Origin: Sipunculus nudus
Lineage: Eukaryota > Annelida > Sipuncula > Golfingiida > Sipunculidae
Direction of reading: 5' to 3'
Assembly (NCBI GenBank): GCA_026874595.1
Contig: CM049320.1
Span: 10,423,464-10,487,463, forward strand
DNA length: 64,000 nucleotides
The notes under the pieces are model-generated. The model ran no database searches, had not been told where the DNA came from, and saw only the letters and a program-made list of their open reading frames with translations. Positions 36,701 through 48,078 of this stretch are shown one piece after another. Position 1 is the stretch's first letter. Each line of letters starts with the position of its first letter. A program made the translations under genes and the position numbers.

Positions 36701-39700
36701 TTCAAATGATGCTATTACAATTATGTATTTCATTAAGAGTTGTTAACATTCCTATTACATCAGCCTGTACAGTCCAGTAGAGTGGTACCGAGGTCGGGTG
36801 TCTCGGTTGGCGACCCGGGTTCGATCCCCGGCTTGGCTATGAAAGTATGTTTGTGTGTCGGGGGGGTGGGGGGGGGGGGGAAGCCCCCTCCAAACTCGGT
36901 GGTTTACTTCAGGTTATCCGTTTACCTTCACCTCCAAAGACTACTTAGAGTGCTTCGCTCTAGTAATCATAACTATTTGAACAATCCAGTTAATATAAAT
37001 TTGGTTAAAATTAATTCCATATCGACTGTATTTATATTTTGATGTATTGTACAGCGGTGTTCAACGAGACGATCGGTCGATGGGAGCGGGTTGATATCCT
37101 CGTAAACAACGCCATGATGGCAGACCTGAAGGGAGACTGGAACAGTACTATAGACATCATTATGGTGAGGATATTTGAGGTTTAGTAATAAATTAATATA
37201 CAGATTAAGCTTCATAGACATATGTACATAGACCTGCCAGGCCGTTAGTATTATTGTTATCACTAATATACGTGAAATAAAAAACCGTAATCCCACCCAT
37301 TGATAGATGTCAACGAAACAGGAACTTCTTTCATTGCTCATCACAACTGCTTGGCCAATATGCGATTCACTCTCAATTTTCCTGCTGAATTTTAAGGATT
37401 GCGACTGAATGACCCACTCTTTATTCAATCTCGGAAAAACACCAATATTGCTCACAGAAAAGTCGCATAAAATCCTAATTTCAGATGCATGGTTGGTGAT
37501 GGGTAACGCTGCCTACCGTCGCGTCTATCATGGTCTGTTAATTGAAAGCTGTAGACTTGGCCTGTCTTGTGCTTAGTGTATGACCCGTAAACCTTAGGGT
37601 ATGAGTAGTCAGCCAAGTTTTACGTGTAACTTACAAATCCTTAGTCCGTTATCGTGCGTAGTTCACGATATTGATACTTTGCATATATAAAGGTATTATC
37701 TTTTGAATATATAACCTGTTTGGTACATGGAGCGTCCAATACATCGTCCTTTCAGCTAGGGTCGCGCTACCTATGCTCTGTCCTTGCTCTATGAGGCTGT
37801 CCTGTCAGACCTTATTATAAAGAGACACTTGGAGCAATCGATAGACTCGCATACACTCCGTACACCTAGCAAAACAAATCTGTTGCTATTATTAGATCAG
37901 TAATCTTCCAATATGTTGACAGTATTGAGACTCTGACCCATTAGTTAAAGGCTTGTAAACCTATCTTGTTTCCGGGATATGTATTGTTGATAATAAGACG
38001 TAAGGACAGCTTTGACGACTGGTGACTGCTTACTATAGACTTTTTTGAGCTCAGCTGACTATAAGTCATCTGAGCTTTAGTCGTGGTCCATTGTCCGTTG
38101 TCCGTCCGTCCGTCCGTCTGTCTGTCCGTCCGTCCGTCCGTCCGTCCGTCCGGATGTCCGTCTGTAAGACTGGCACGTTTCGACACCATTGGACCTACGA
38201 ATCTGAAATTCGGCATACAGTTAGATGTCCCCAAAATCTCCTACCATGCCGAAAATTGGGTCAATAGGACTTCGTTCCTCCGAGATATTAAGGAAAAACC
38301 TCAATTTTTTATTAGAAATCTTTTTTTACACTTTAGGACTGGCTAATATCAAAACCACTCATCTGGTTTTCTTCATGTTTACCATAAATATTCCTCTATA
38401 TAGTTCCTATGTTCATGCCAGAAATTAAGTCAGTATTATTTCATTTAAAAACGTTATAGGTCCAAACATAATGGACCTTGAAAAAAATCAGGGAAGATAT
38501 TTGGTCACTTAAGACAAAAAGTGTTAAAGGTAGGGACTTTTTTTCAGTAATACAACTTTAATTAATCAAAATTTAATTGTACACTCAAAATTTGATCAAA
38601 ATCTGTTAAATTTTTTTTTAAATATTGGCAAAAATATAAAATTGGTACCTTAAATTTTTCCCAACTTTGGCCATGGCACGTTTTTTTCCTGTAAGTATTG
38701 TGGATTTAATTCTCACAGCATGTACACATAAGGATTAAATCTGTTAAAATCTGAAATTTGAAAATAAAAGCTGCAAAATTAGGCTAGTTAATGAATTTTT
38801 TTGGAGGCTCTTGTTGTATTCCCTTACATTGTCAAGCAGTCCACTTTGATGACTTTAGGACATTCAGTGCACATCTCTATGCTCCCCAGACTGTTGGCAT
38901 AATATTAGATGTCCCCAAAATCTCCTACCATACCGAAAATTGGGTCATTAGGACTTCATTCCTTCGAGATATTAAGGAAAAACCTCCGTTTTCCATAAAA
39001 AAAGCCATTGTTACACTTCAAGGCTGCCTAATATCAAAACTACTGATCTGTTTATGATTATATTTATTATTCACATTCTTTCATACATTTTCATTTGGTA
39101 TTATTTTGAAGTTATGGGCCAAAATATAATGCAATTTTTAAAAAAATCAGGAAATATATTTACTCACCTAACATGAGAATTGCTGAACCTAGAGACTTTT
39201 TTTTCAGGAACATAACTTTATTTAATCAAGATTCAATTGTTTACCTAAAATTAGATCTGAATTTTGTAAATTTTTCAAACTATTAGCATAAATAAAAAAT
39301 CAATACCTTAAATTTTGACCAACTTTGGCAATGGCACGTTTTTTCCCTGTAAGCACTGTTGATTTAATTTTCACAGCATATATACATAAGGGTTTAATCT
39401 TTTAAATTCTGAAATTTTAAAGAAATTGATTGGAAAGAATAGCTTTTATTTACGTTTTCATACACCATGTCAAGTGTTGTTTACATCTAGCCCACCTCAG
39501 TAAGCAAGAACAAGATGAATCAGATATATTCATACTTTAATATTTTGTATAACTATTCGTCCATAGGTACCTATGTACATGCCAGAAATTATGTCAATAT
39601 TGTGTAATATGTAGACATAGTGGGCATCACAATAATGTACCTTGTCAAGACTAAAGAGATATTGTGTCATACAGTCACAAATTCATAAATCACTTCATCA

Positions 39701-42700
39701 GCATAGTTAATAATAACATCATATCTGTCAAATTGAAAGCTTGCAGACTACCAAACACTTTAGATCCTTCAACAAATAGCCTTATCATCATTTTACTACT
39801 GCTTATTACTGTGTCATTGCATTCATATTTGCTCAAATATATCACAATTTTCAACCCCTCCTAAATAAATAAAAAATAATCCACTATATTTTACTCTATT
39901 AATCCATCAGTCAGGTAATTTCATTTATCATTTACTCACATATAACATTACATTCCTTTATAATAGCCCAACATGTCCATGATATTCATAAGCTTTATCG
40001 ACTCGATATAGTATCACAATGGAGAAACATTTATAGTCCAATCACGATCAGCTGAGCGCCGTGACCCATGGGTCCCTTGTTATTTGATTGGCCCTTATGA
40101 TTTGGCACCATCTGGTACGAGCTCGATCATGACTAATGAAATTTCTGACAGGGCCGCCTGGTAAGCAAGGTCTCTCGCGACAGAGCTCAGATAAGGGAGA
40201 TATCTTACTTTTAGGAAGCTGGTCAAGTGTACAGCGTGGATGTGGTGTCGTTCTTCGATCAAGGCATTCAAATGTTTGACTTTTGTTTTCAGAAAGGCCT
40301 CGTGATTGGCTGTAATGAAGCACTCAAGCACCTGAGCAGAGACAACGGAGGTTACGGCGGGGTCATCATTAATATAGCCTCGATGGCAGGTAGGGGTCAA
40401 GGGATATAGGTAAAAGTTTAACCATATGAATGTGACATTTTCATATCTTTTTCCCTCGCCTCGGACATCTTGCCTTTTTTTTCTACATATCACGACCGAA
40501 GGAGGATATATGCATATCGTTCTGTTAGAACCTTTATAAACAGTGTCAAGAGGATGTCCGGTGGACTTAGCCAATTTCAAATGAAATGATTCGAATATTA
40601 TTAACATATCTTGCAGAATTACATATACAGAAAATTTTACCATTTGGACGCCATTTTGTTTGAGGACGTAAGCACTGTTAATACTGTTCATACTGTTCTT
40701 GGGTTTTATGGTTAGGCCAAAGATGAGAGATGAAAGAGATAGAATATGGTTCTAAGGACACGCGACATTGTACAGTGCAGTTATATTTTAAATAATTTTT
40801 GCTAATTTGTTGAAAAGATAAACACAAACGTAAAGTTAGCAATTAAAAACATTATTTTTGGCAATTTACAGATAGTTTTATATTTTATATTCAATATATT
40901 GTTCTGGACTGCAGGTGTATCTGCAAGTTTCTTTGTTCCTGTGTATTCCGCATGTAAGGCCGGGGTTATTCAGTACACATCAGCAATGGCGGTACGCATC
41001 CCTTATAGCTGTTTCTTATTACCTGATAAGTGAAATTTCCTTGCGTTTCATGTTATTTCCCAAATAAATGAATAATACTAAATTGTGCCCATGTGTCCTA
41101 TTAAAAAGTATTATATTTTTCAATGTAAAAAATATAGATTTATTTTATTTTCACAAATTTGATGCAGAAACTTAAAGGTATCAAATTCTTCAGTATAGCA
41201 AAATTTGGTATACATGAATATTTAGCGATCTCCTGAAACAAATGAGTTAAATTATGCTGAAAATTACTCTTTTGTCGTTGCAGATCTTTCAATGATCAAT
41301 GTTGACATAAGTATATTTTTAATGAATGTAGACATTAGTATAGCTTTGTAACATATGTTGACATTAGTATAGTTTTGTAACGAATGTTGACATTAATATA
41401 GTTTATAAATGATTGTTGACATTAGTTTAGTTTTGTAAGGAATGTTGACATTAGTTTAGTTTGTAAGGAAACCGTATATATCATTCACTCCTTATTCGCC
41501 AAATTCACCAACCTTTTACAGGATTGTGCACATTATCAACAATATATATCTCTTAAGAATATTTCCTACTTGTCTCCCCCCCCCCATATTCTAAACATAT
41601 CTGTAAAATTGAGAGTGACACCAGATAAACAGACAAATTAAAAAATAAGACGTGTCAGAAAATTAGCATATATATATATAATTTATATAAGTTATATATT
41701 GTTGTATAATTTGATTGTGCTATGATATAATACTTCAATATATTATGTACCTCCCGACTAACCACTTCTACTATCTGATTAAGGTTAATGTATTACCTTG
41801 ATTGGTATGATATCATACATCATCATTCTGTTTCTAATTCGTTGTCAGGCTAAGCCTCACTATGACAAACACAGAGTACGGTTCAACGCAGTGGCGCCCT
41901 CTCTCGTTGACACTCACGATCGTGAAGAAATCATCAGAGACTCGATACACATGACTGAGGAATATAAAGAAGGCTTCAGACAGGCACCTACGGGAGGGTA
42001 TGTTTGTATAAGTTAGCAACATCAAGTAAAATTAATTAACAACTCACACACTTTAACTCGCAGATGTCGGTGACGATATTGTATAATACAGCATGACTTA
42101 ATGACCGCCAGATGGAAAGAACGCTTACTTCAGTAAGGCGAAGTGTAATGCTCTCAGGTAGGTATCCTTCTAAAATGATTCAGTGACGTTTGCCTTAACA
42201 TAATGGCTCATCGTCTTTTATATTAAAGGCTTTGGGGAGAAAATTATACAGTGAAACCTCGAAATTACGACGACCAACCGGACCTCGATAAAGTGGTCGC
42301 ACTTGCGAGGTGGTCTGATGTAAAGAGCAAAATAGAATTGGGACCGTGATAAAAAGTGGTCGTTATTTTGAGGTGGTCGCTGAACCGAGGTTTTATTGTG
42401 ATAAAAATCGAACTCTACAGTTAAGGTCGGATGTGTGAAAGGTTAAAATGGCTGGAGTTATAATGACTGAGGTAAAATGGCTAAGGTAAAGGTGGCTTAG
42501 GTAAAAGCGGGTTGAAGTAACTGAAAGTAACAGGTAGCAGGATTACATTTTGAATTCAAAACCAAGAATTAACATCACGCTGGACGTAATATACTAAGGT
42601 AGTAGTGAATGTGTTCTTACAGCACAAGTAAGCTGTGTAGTAAATCTGATTAGTCCTTTCATCGGTAGTGGCTGCAAACTTAATGATTATTGAGCCAACT

Positions 42701-43466
42701 GTCAAATAATCCTTGTCCCTCCTTTTTTTCGCCGTCAATAATTTTTATGTCTCATGTTTGTTTTCCAAATAAATTAAAAGAATCTTATAACTTTTCATTT
42801 TGCAAGATCTTGTTGTTCAGGATTTTCAAATTCATATTTAAATATTTTTACATGTTATTTTTAATTAAGCCATTTTATCCCAATTTTTTTTTATTGCCTC
42901 AGCGGTTTTAATTCCTTCCGTTTTCACGTAGAACCGGTGGTACATTTTATATTAAAAATGTACCCCGATCAGCTTTTTTTGCCTTGATTTTCAATTAATA
43001 TAGCGATTTCAGCTCTCCAGGCACTACTCTTTTTGAGATATTCACCGATACGTTTGCCGGCATAGATATAAACATTACATATTCCCTAAGGGCTCTATAA
43101 CAAAGTCATAAACAGTTTAGAGGTTGAATTTGATATGTTTATACAAGTATTGATCATAATTGTTCTGATACATAGACGTTGTTTAAATAAGTTTAACGAG
43201 AACTTAATTAGAAACACAAATAATCTTTCTTCAGACCGGAAGACGTTGCGGACGCCGTCCTGCGGTTAATAGAAGATGAATCTATGAATGGTGAATTACT
43301 GCGGACAATGCCTTGGGGAGTAGTTCGACATTCGCGGATGAAGACGGACTACGAACAGATGGCACAACTTGACTTCATCCGCAGGCATTGTGCGTGCTGT
43401 ATGTGCTGCTGGACGTGTTGTTTAAAGTCGCTTGTTTTCTGCTGCTTCAGATGCTGCCGGATGTAG
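33732..43466 (+). CDS. 15-hydroxyprostaglandin dehydrogenase-like short-chain dehydrogenase
   Basis: Seven exons, all with GT-AG borders and matching phases: 33732-33830, 36305-36428, 37055-37164, 40293-40389, 40915-40991, 41849-41997, 43235-43466; together 295 residues. Family features: N-terminal Rossmann fold with TGAGRKQGLG (11-20), NNA (92-94), and catalytic Ser141 (in IINIASMAG), Tyr154 and Lys158 (YSACK). The segment DNGGYGGVIINIASMAG closely resembles HPGD, which oxidises the 15-hydroxyl of prostaglandins with NAD+ in the cytosol. Oddities: two extra residues in the glycine loop, NNAM where NNAG is usual, and a tail (271-293) with 11 cysteines in five CC pairs plus one single, absent from human HPGD (266 residues). 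AATAAA at 43626-43631. Another SDR activity is possible. Confidence 0.88.
34003..34190. mobile_element. Short repeat resembling the GGATCCGCC-ended family
   Basis: In intron 1 of the dehydrogenase. It starts CAGGGAAAGATCCTGGA and ends with a C run followed by CTCCGATCCGCC, like a degraded short version of the element at 5924-8231. No coding potential. Confidence 0.3.
36770..36985 (+). repeat. tRNA-derived SINE in dehydrogenase intron 2
   Basis: A B-box (GGGTTCGATCCCC, 36817-36829) follows an A-box-like AGTGGTACCGAGG at 36781-36793 at tRNA-like spacing. A G-rich stretch and a tail ending near CTTCGCTCTAGTAAT come after. The tRNA-like part does not fold into a convincing intact tRNA with an acceptor stem, so I call a SINE rather than a tRNA gene. 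Confidence 0.55.
38047..40079 (+). mobile_element. Repeat element with duplicated 690-bp core in dehydrogenase intron 3
   Basis: It opens with GAGCTCAGCTGACTATAAG, which contains GCTCAG mirrored by CTGAGC 20 bases later, then a (GTCC)n tract at about 38095-38155. It closes with AGCTGAGCGCCGTGACCC and the 12-bp palindrome GACCCATGGGTC just before CTTGTTA. The core has two tandem units about 686 bp apart, each starting with TTAGATGTCCCCAAAATCTC (38221 and 38907). No transposase frame. The same opening is seen at 10818 and the closing type at about 57973-58010. Possibly a Helitron/Helentron relative, but the 3' end is not CTRR. Confidence 0.55.
41303..41470. repeat. Minisatellite, about 30 bp x 5-6, dehydrogenase intron 5
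   Basis: Repeats of a unit with TGTTGACATTAGTATAGTTT and a variable TTGTAA(C/G)GAA spacer. Copies differ by small indels. Confidence 0.75.
42249..42398. mobile_element. 150-bp MITE with pogo-like ends, dehydrogenase intron 6
   Basis: The left end, CAGTGAAACCTCG, follows TA. The right end, reverse complemented, begins CAATAAAACCTCGG, and both share inward CGACGACC/CGACCACC words. The left end matches that of the 86-bp satellite array at 20168. Confidence 0.6.
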
Positions 43467-44043
43467 ATAAGAAAAAGACAATTTTAGTAATTTCTTTATC
43501 CATTCATACGGGGTATATAACAAGTTATTAATTTTGAAGGGAAAGCCTTTTTTAAATTGTAATTTGTGAAAGGTTTATGCCTTATCCTGTGCCACCAGTT
43601 TATCCACCAATCTCACATATTGACAAATAAATGACCAATCATCGGTTTTCTTAATCAACTAGTACGTTTACCTAGCAAGTCGCCGGCAAACATATGTATG
43701 ATGTTGCCTTAAAATGTCTTGCATTATTTAATTCCAATTACATGTTAATTTCATAATATAACTATAATTTCGAAATACCATATATTGCTACCTTATCAGT
43801 GTACCTTTTTTTCTTTTCAAACTATGTCCCTATTGTATGCATAATTATACATAACAGTGTTCTAAGACAGTCTTAGCAAGGTAATGTCGTCCCGCCCCGC
43901 CGATCACCCAACACCGCCAGTGCTTTCCATGTCCTGTGTCAGCGCATAAAACAGATAAAACTTTTAAGATAGAAATACGTTTTTGAATATATCCTAATCC
44001 TCACTTCGTTTTCTCCCTAAAATATAAGATACAAATACCAATA
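43467..44043. other. 3' flank of the dehydrogenase
   Basis: Contains the likely poly(A) signal (43626-43631). Otherwise AT-rich with no recognised feature. Confidence 0.4.
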
Positions 44044-44865
44044 TGCTGTATATTATGGAATCTAGACTCTTTTTATTGTGTGACAAGGGCGTAACTCGTG
44101 TTGTGACACCCTCGCCGGGCCGTTTGTTAAATTCTCAGTTTAATCCGTACTGGTTGAACTCTCGTTGTCATGCTAGCCTTGGGCTTTCTCGCCTGGCCGA
44201 GGTCACGTGTGGACCCTGGTGTATAGAGGCACAGCGACTTTTTTCTAGATGATTCTTGAACGCGTTTACCGCGTGTTCGAATGTTCGAGAAATAGAAGCT
44301 TCTCGGCTTGAGGTGAAAAGTTATATAAGGGGGCTGTGGTTTAGAGCCGATAGAGAGCAGCAGAGAAGATTCCAGCGGACGCAGAAGCGTGTGTTTCGGT
44401 TTGTGGGACCTTATCCGACGAGTGCGGCAATTATAGATTTTCTTCAGACTTTTTCTTGGATTTTGTGACGAGTCTTGTTTGGACTTCAGTTTACTTTCTG
44501 GATTGTTACAAGAGCTTTACACTGGACTGTCAATCTCCGAGAGTATACATTTAAAGAACTTAAAGTTGTGACGGTGGTGGTAAACAGGTACTGTGCACAT
44601 TGTTTATTTTACTGTGTGATTGTATTGATTTGTTGTTATACCACTGTTATACTGTTTAATTGTATCGATTTAGTGTATTGTAATGTTAGGGTTGTTTTAA
44701 GAATAAATAATGGTTATTTGTTAACAAAAAAAACACTGACTTCTTTATTCATTCCCCTAGACATTTCACGCTGCCTAGTGTACAGAATCTGATATTTTTT
44801 ATCTCCATTACAAAATGTTGTGTTCATCAGGCATTCGTGATTTGTTTATATTAGGTTCCGTAACA
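44044..44865 (+). mobile_element. Solo LTR, copy A
   Basis: About 820 bp ending in GTTCCGTAACA. It contains a TATA box (TTATATAAGG near 44322), two AATAAA-type signals near 44702, and flanks compatible with a 4-bp AT-rich target duplication. It is similar along its length to the inverted copy at 47048-47724: both contain GGGCGTAACTC, TGGTTGAACTCTCGTTGTCA and ACTGACTTCTTTATTCATTC. No primer-binding site, gag or pol follows it, so it is a solo LTR or a terminal-repeat remnant. Short open frames in it are not genes. Confidence 0.6.
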
Positions 44866-47047
44866 ATATAATTTCATTTTAATGAGAGTGTGTATAACTT
44901 TAAACCATTCACACAAGTAGTATTTATATATAGATTATCTGTTCACATGGACCTTAACGTTTGCTACCTTTCTTTACCCCCCCCCCCCCCTTCACCACCA
45001 AATATAGTCAATAGACATTCTTGATACAGTGGACTCGCTTTAGAATGTCTAATGTTTTTTTTTTTTTAATAAAGATTAAAGCAAAGGTGATGTTCACTCT
45101 TTTTCATTCACAGAGAATACGACATTACAATTTAAGATTTTCTTGGCAAAATTGCGCTTCATGCTTGTGTGCAAAAAGTCATTTACATTTTAGGGATATT
45201 TTGGAAGCCTTATCCCAGATAATGATTAATAAGAATCATCATAACAATGACCAAAAATACTCTTATGAGAAAAAAATGTAACAAGACGTAGCACGAATCA
45301 TCGACAGGCTGTATTATTCAAACTTCTTTGTCCCTGTTAATATGGCCGGCCCGATGTATACCCTTTGCAGGTGGCGGTGACAGGTTGCGCTTCTCACAGA
45401 GCGAGGACATCTGCAGTTGACAATGAACATTATGAAGGATTATGACAATTAGTGAGGTTCTTTTATTTATATGACGTCGATAGGAGACTCGCTTGATTAC
45501 GCACGCAACTTACCCAGCTGCTGTAATATGATCAAGCAACTTCGTGATCCGTATGAGCTGCTTAATATACAAAGTGTGGGCTAAAACCAAAAAAAAAACT
45601 CCCTGAAGGTGCATGCCTTACAAAATTTACGAATATACGATGGGACTGGGTACCCGAGTCTACAACAATAAAAACCTCAATAACATCTGTTTAGATTCAT
45701 TTTGTTTTATACCGTTCTCGGCGTCGTCCTAAAACATCACAAACAGGATCACTTGAATATCAGGATAATGCAATATCTTCACAACATTGATGCAGGATTC
45801 TCCTAAGAGTCGCTCCTGTCACATCATCAAGTGTCTCTATTCTTTTATGTAATACCCCTAACACAGTATTTAAGAAAGCGGAAGATTTGAAATGATTAAA
45901 TAAGTCTCGGGATCAGGCAAAAGCTTCGAGGGAATATTTAAGTATTGTCGCCAAATATAGGAAGATTAATAGAAATTTCTTTCGAAAATAGAGGGGCTAC
46001 CTCTTGAATTCGGTGATGCCTGATACACCCATTAATATTTATAGGATATAACCGCTACTGCGCATGATTGGGACTTTCATGTATACGTCCTTTTATTGGT
46101 AGACGCTTTAACTCAGAATAGACTACCTTTGTGCTGATCCAGTAACTGAGCAACTATTTGTTATCTTACCTTTCGGGTTTTTTAAGTTATATATCTTTGG
46201 TATGTAAGGCACTATAGATATCAATCAAGGAATTGAAAATATGCCCCGTACAAGACAGCGATCGTTTTCCAACGTACTTGAATTGATTTAGACTGCTCAG
46301 TACGGACCTTATCCTTTAACGGTGCACTTGTTGATTATCTGACGGGGTTGTTCTTATCGCTTGTTTTTGCAGACAGATTATCTCCAGTGAGTTAAGCATT
46401 ACCTATCGCAGGCTATCAGGAATATGCGTCGTACAAACCACTGATCGAAATTCATGGGACCCGAAATTGCTTGACAGTGCATAACTGGTAAAGAACTACA
46501 GGTAAAAATATTTTAAGATGACGCTTGTGTACCCGAGCATATCTATATATGTAACATGTATAAGAAGAGTAAGAACATACTCGAACAGTGGTAATTGTAT
46601 AAAAAGCGGAGAATGACTATTCATTTGTGCCACAGCATGTATTAAATAACAGAATAAGTTCTTATCTTATTGGGTCCACTTTGATTTGCCGTCAGATGAA
46701 AGTTTGTATTAACCATAGCTTCATCATTTTACCTAAATTAAATGTAATGGATTATAAATTCAAAACCACCAGATCTATTCCTTGTCGCGTATTTAATCTT
46801 TCATTGGCTCCAATCACACGCACCCATGATATGAAAACCCTTGTATTTAATTACTGAACTTGACTGATCCGTTGTAAAAATGTGCTTAGTTAAAAACAGA
46901 CGTAAGCAAACCAATGATTAACCAAGCTACTTCCTAATTTGTTAATCAGTTCCATGTGTGTGTTGGTTTATCCAACGTTGTTTGTGTTTCAGCCGATGTT
47001 GCCGTTGCCCTGTCTTTCATGTGTGCTATTGATTCACAGATCAATGT
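44866..47047. other. Region between the two LTR copies
   Basis: I searched this 2.2 kb for gag, protease, reverse transcriptase and integrase motifs and for kelch exons on both strands and found none. It includes a poly-C tract near 44980. Confidence 0.45.
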
Positions 47048-47724
47048 TGTTACGGAACCATGTATAAACAGATCACGTATGCGTGATGAACACAAATTTT
47101 GCTAATGGAGATAAAAAAAATCAGATTCTGTAACACTAAGCAGCGTGAAATGTCTAGGGGAATGAATAAAGAAGTCAGTGTTTTTTTTTAACAAATAACT
47201 ATAATTTATTCTAAAAACAATCCTAACAATACACTAAATCAATACAGTTATACAGTAAAATAGCGGTATAGCAGCAAGTCAATACGATCACACAGAAAAC
47301 AATGTATGTGCACAGTACCTGGATACCAATACCGTCACCACGATAAGTCCTTTTAATGTAAACTCTCGGAGAATGACAGTCCATTGTAAAGCTCTTGCAA
47401 CAATCAAGAAAGTAAACTGAAGTCCAAATGTATAAAATCCAGGAGAATGTCTTCACCCCAAGCCGAGAATTTTCCACTTCTTGAACAGTCGATAAGATCT
47501 TGCACAACACACGTTTCAAAAATTATCGAGAAGAACATAGCCGTGTGTATCCCCACATACCAGGGTCATCACGTGACCCACGACCAGGCGTGAAAACTCA
47601 TGGCTAACATGACAACGAGAGTTCAACCAGTGCGGATTAAACATAGAATGTAATACGCGGCCAGACACGAGTGCCACAACAGGAGTTACGCCCGTGTCAC
47701 ACAAGAAAAAGAGCACCTGTAACA
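47048..47724 (-). mobile_element. Solo LTR, copy B (inverted relative to A)
   Basis: On the minus strand it begins TGTTACAGG and ends CCGTAACA, giving the TG...CA termini and a short inverted repeat (TGTTAC/GTAACA) expected of LTRs. ATGT flanks both sides, a 4-bp target duplication. An AATAAA and a downstream A run lie near 47185. It is 677 bp, shorter than copy A. It sits about 350 bp upstream of the first recognisable kelch exon. Confidence 0.7.
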
Positions 47725-48078
47725 ATGTCTATCGACTTACTACATTCAAGACTGACCGAATAAGATTTATGCACAGATAAGCACCCAGTAAACGCTTAAT
47801 TGTGTAAAATTCACGGAGATATACGCGGTATGATATACTTCTGCAGATCTAAACAAGCAGGTATTCTTGGTGACCTGTGAACGCATTTTGTTTTCGAAAA
47901 TTTGTGAGCTTGTGCCTGAACGTGATTTGAAATTTTTTGTATTTCCATATTAAACAAAAGAGGGAATTGTGAAGATTTGTAATTAGTATAGACTTTTTCG
48001 AGTATTGTTTACAAGCAGAGGTCTGATCCACATATATTATTTTTGCTTTAAAACCGTCTGACTATTGCTAAGAAAAAG

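Noticed and set aside
36781-36850. tRNA gene
   Set aside because: A and B boxes are present but no convincing cloverleaf or acceptor stem, and a SINE body follows. The same applies to 61753-61830.
40095-40691. 198-codon minus-strand frame
   Set aside because: It lies antisense to dehydrogenase exon 4 and its intron, with no motif; the plus-strand exon has family motifs and splice sites.
44043-44468. Open frames in the first LTR as genes
   Set aside because: They are not conserved in frame with the inverted copy and lie around an LTR TATA box.
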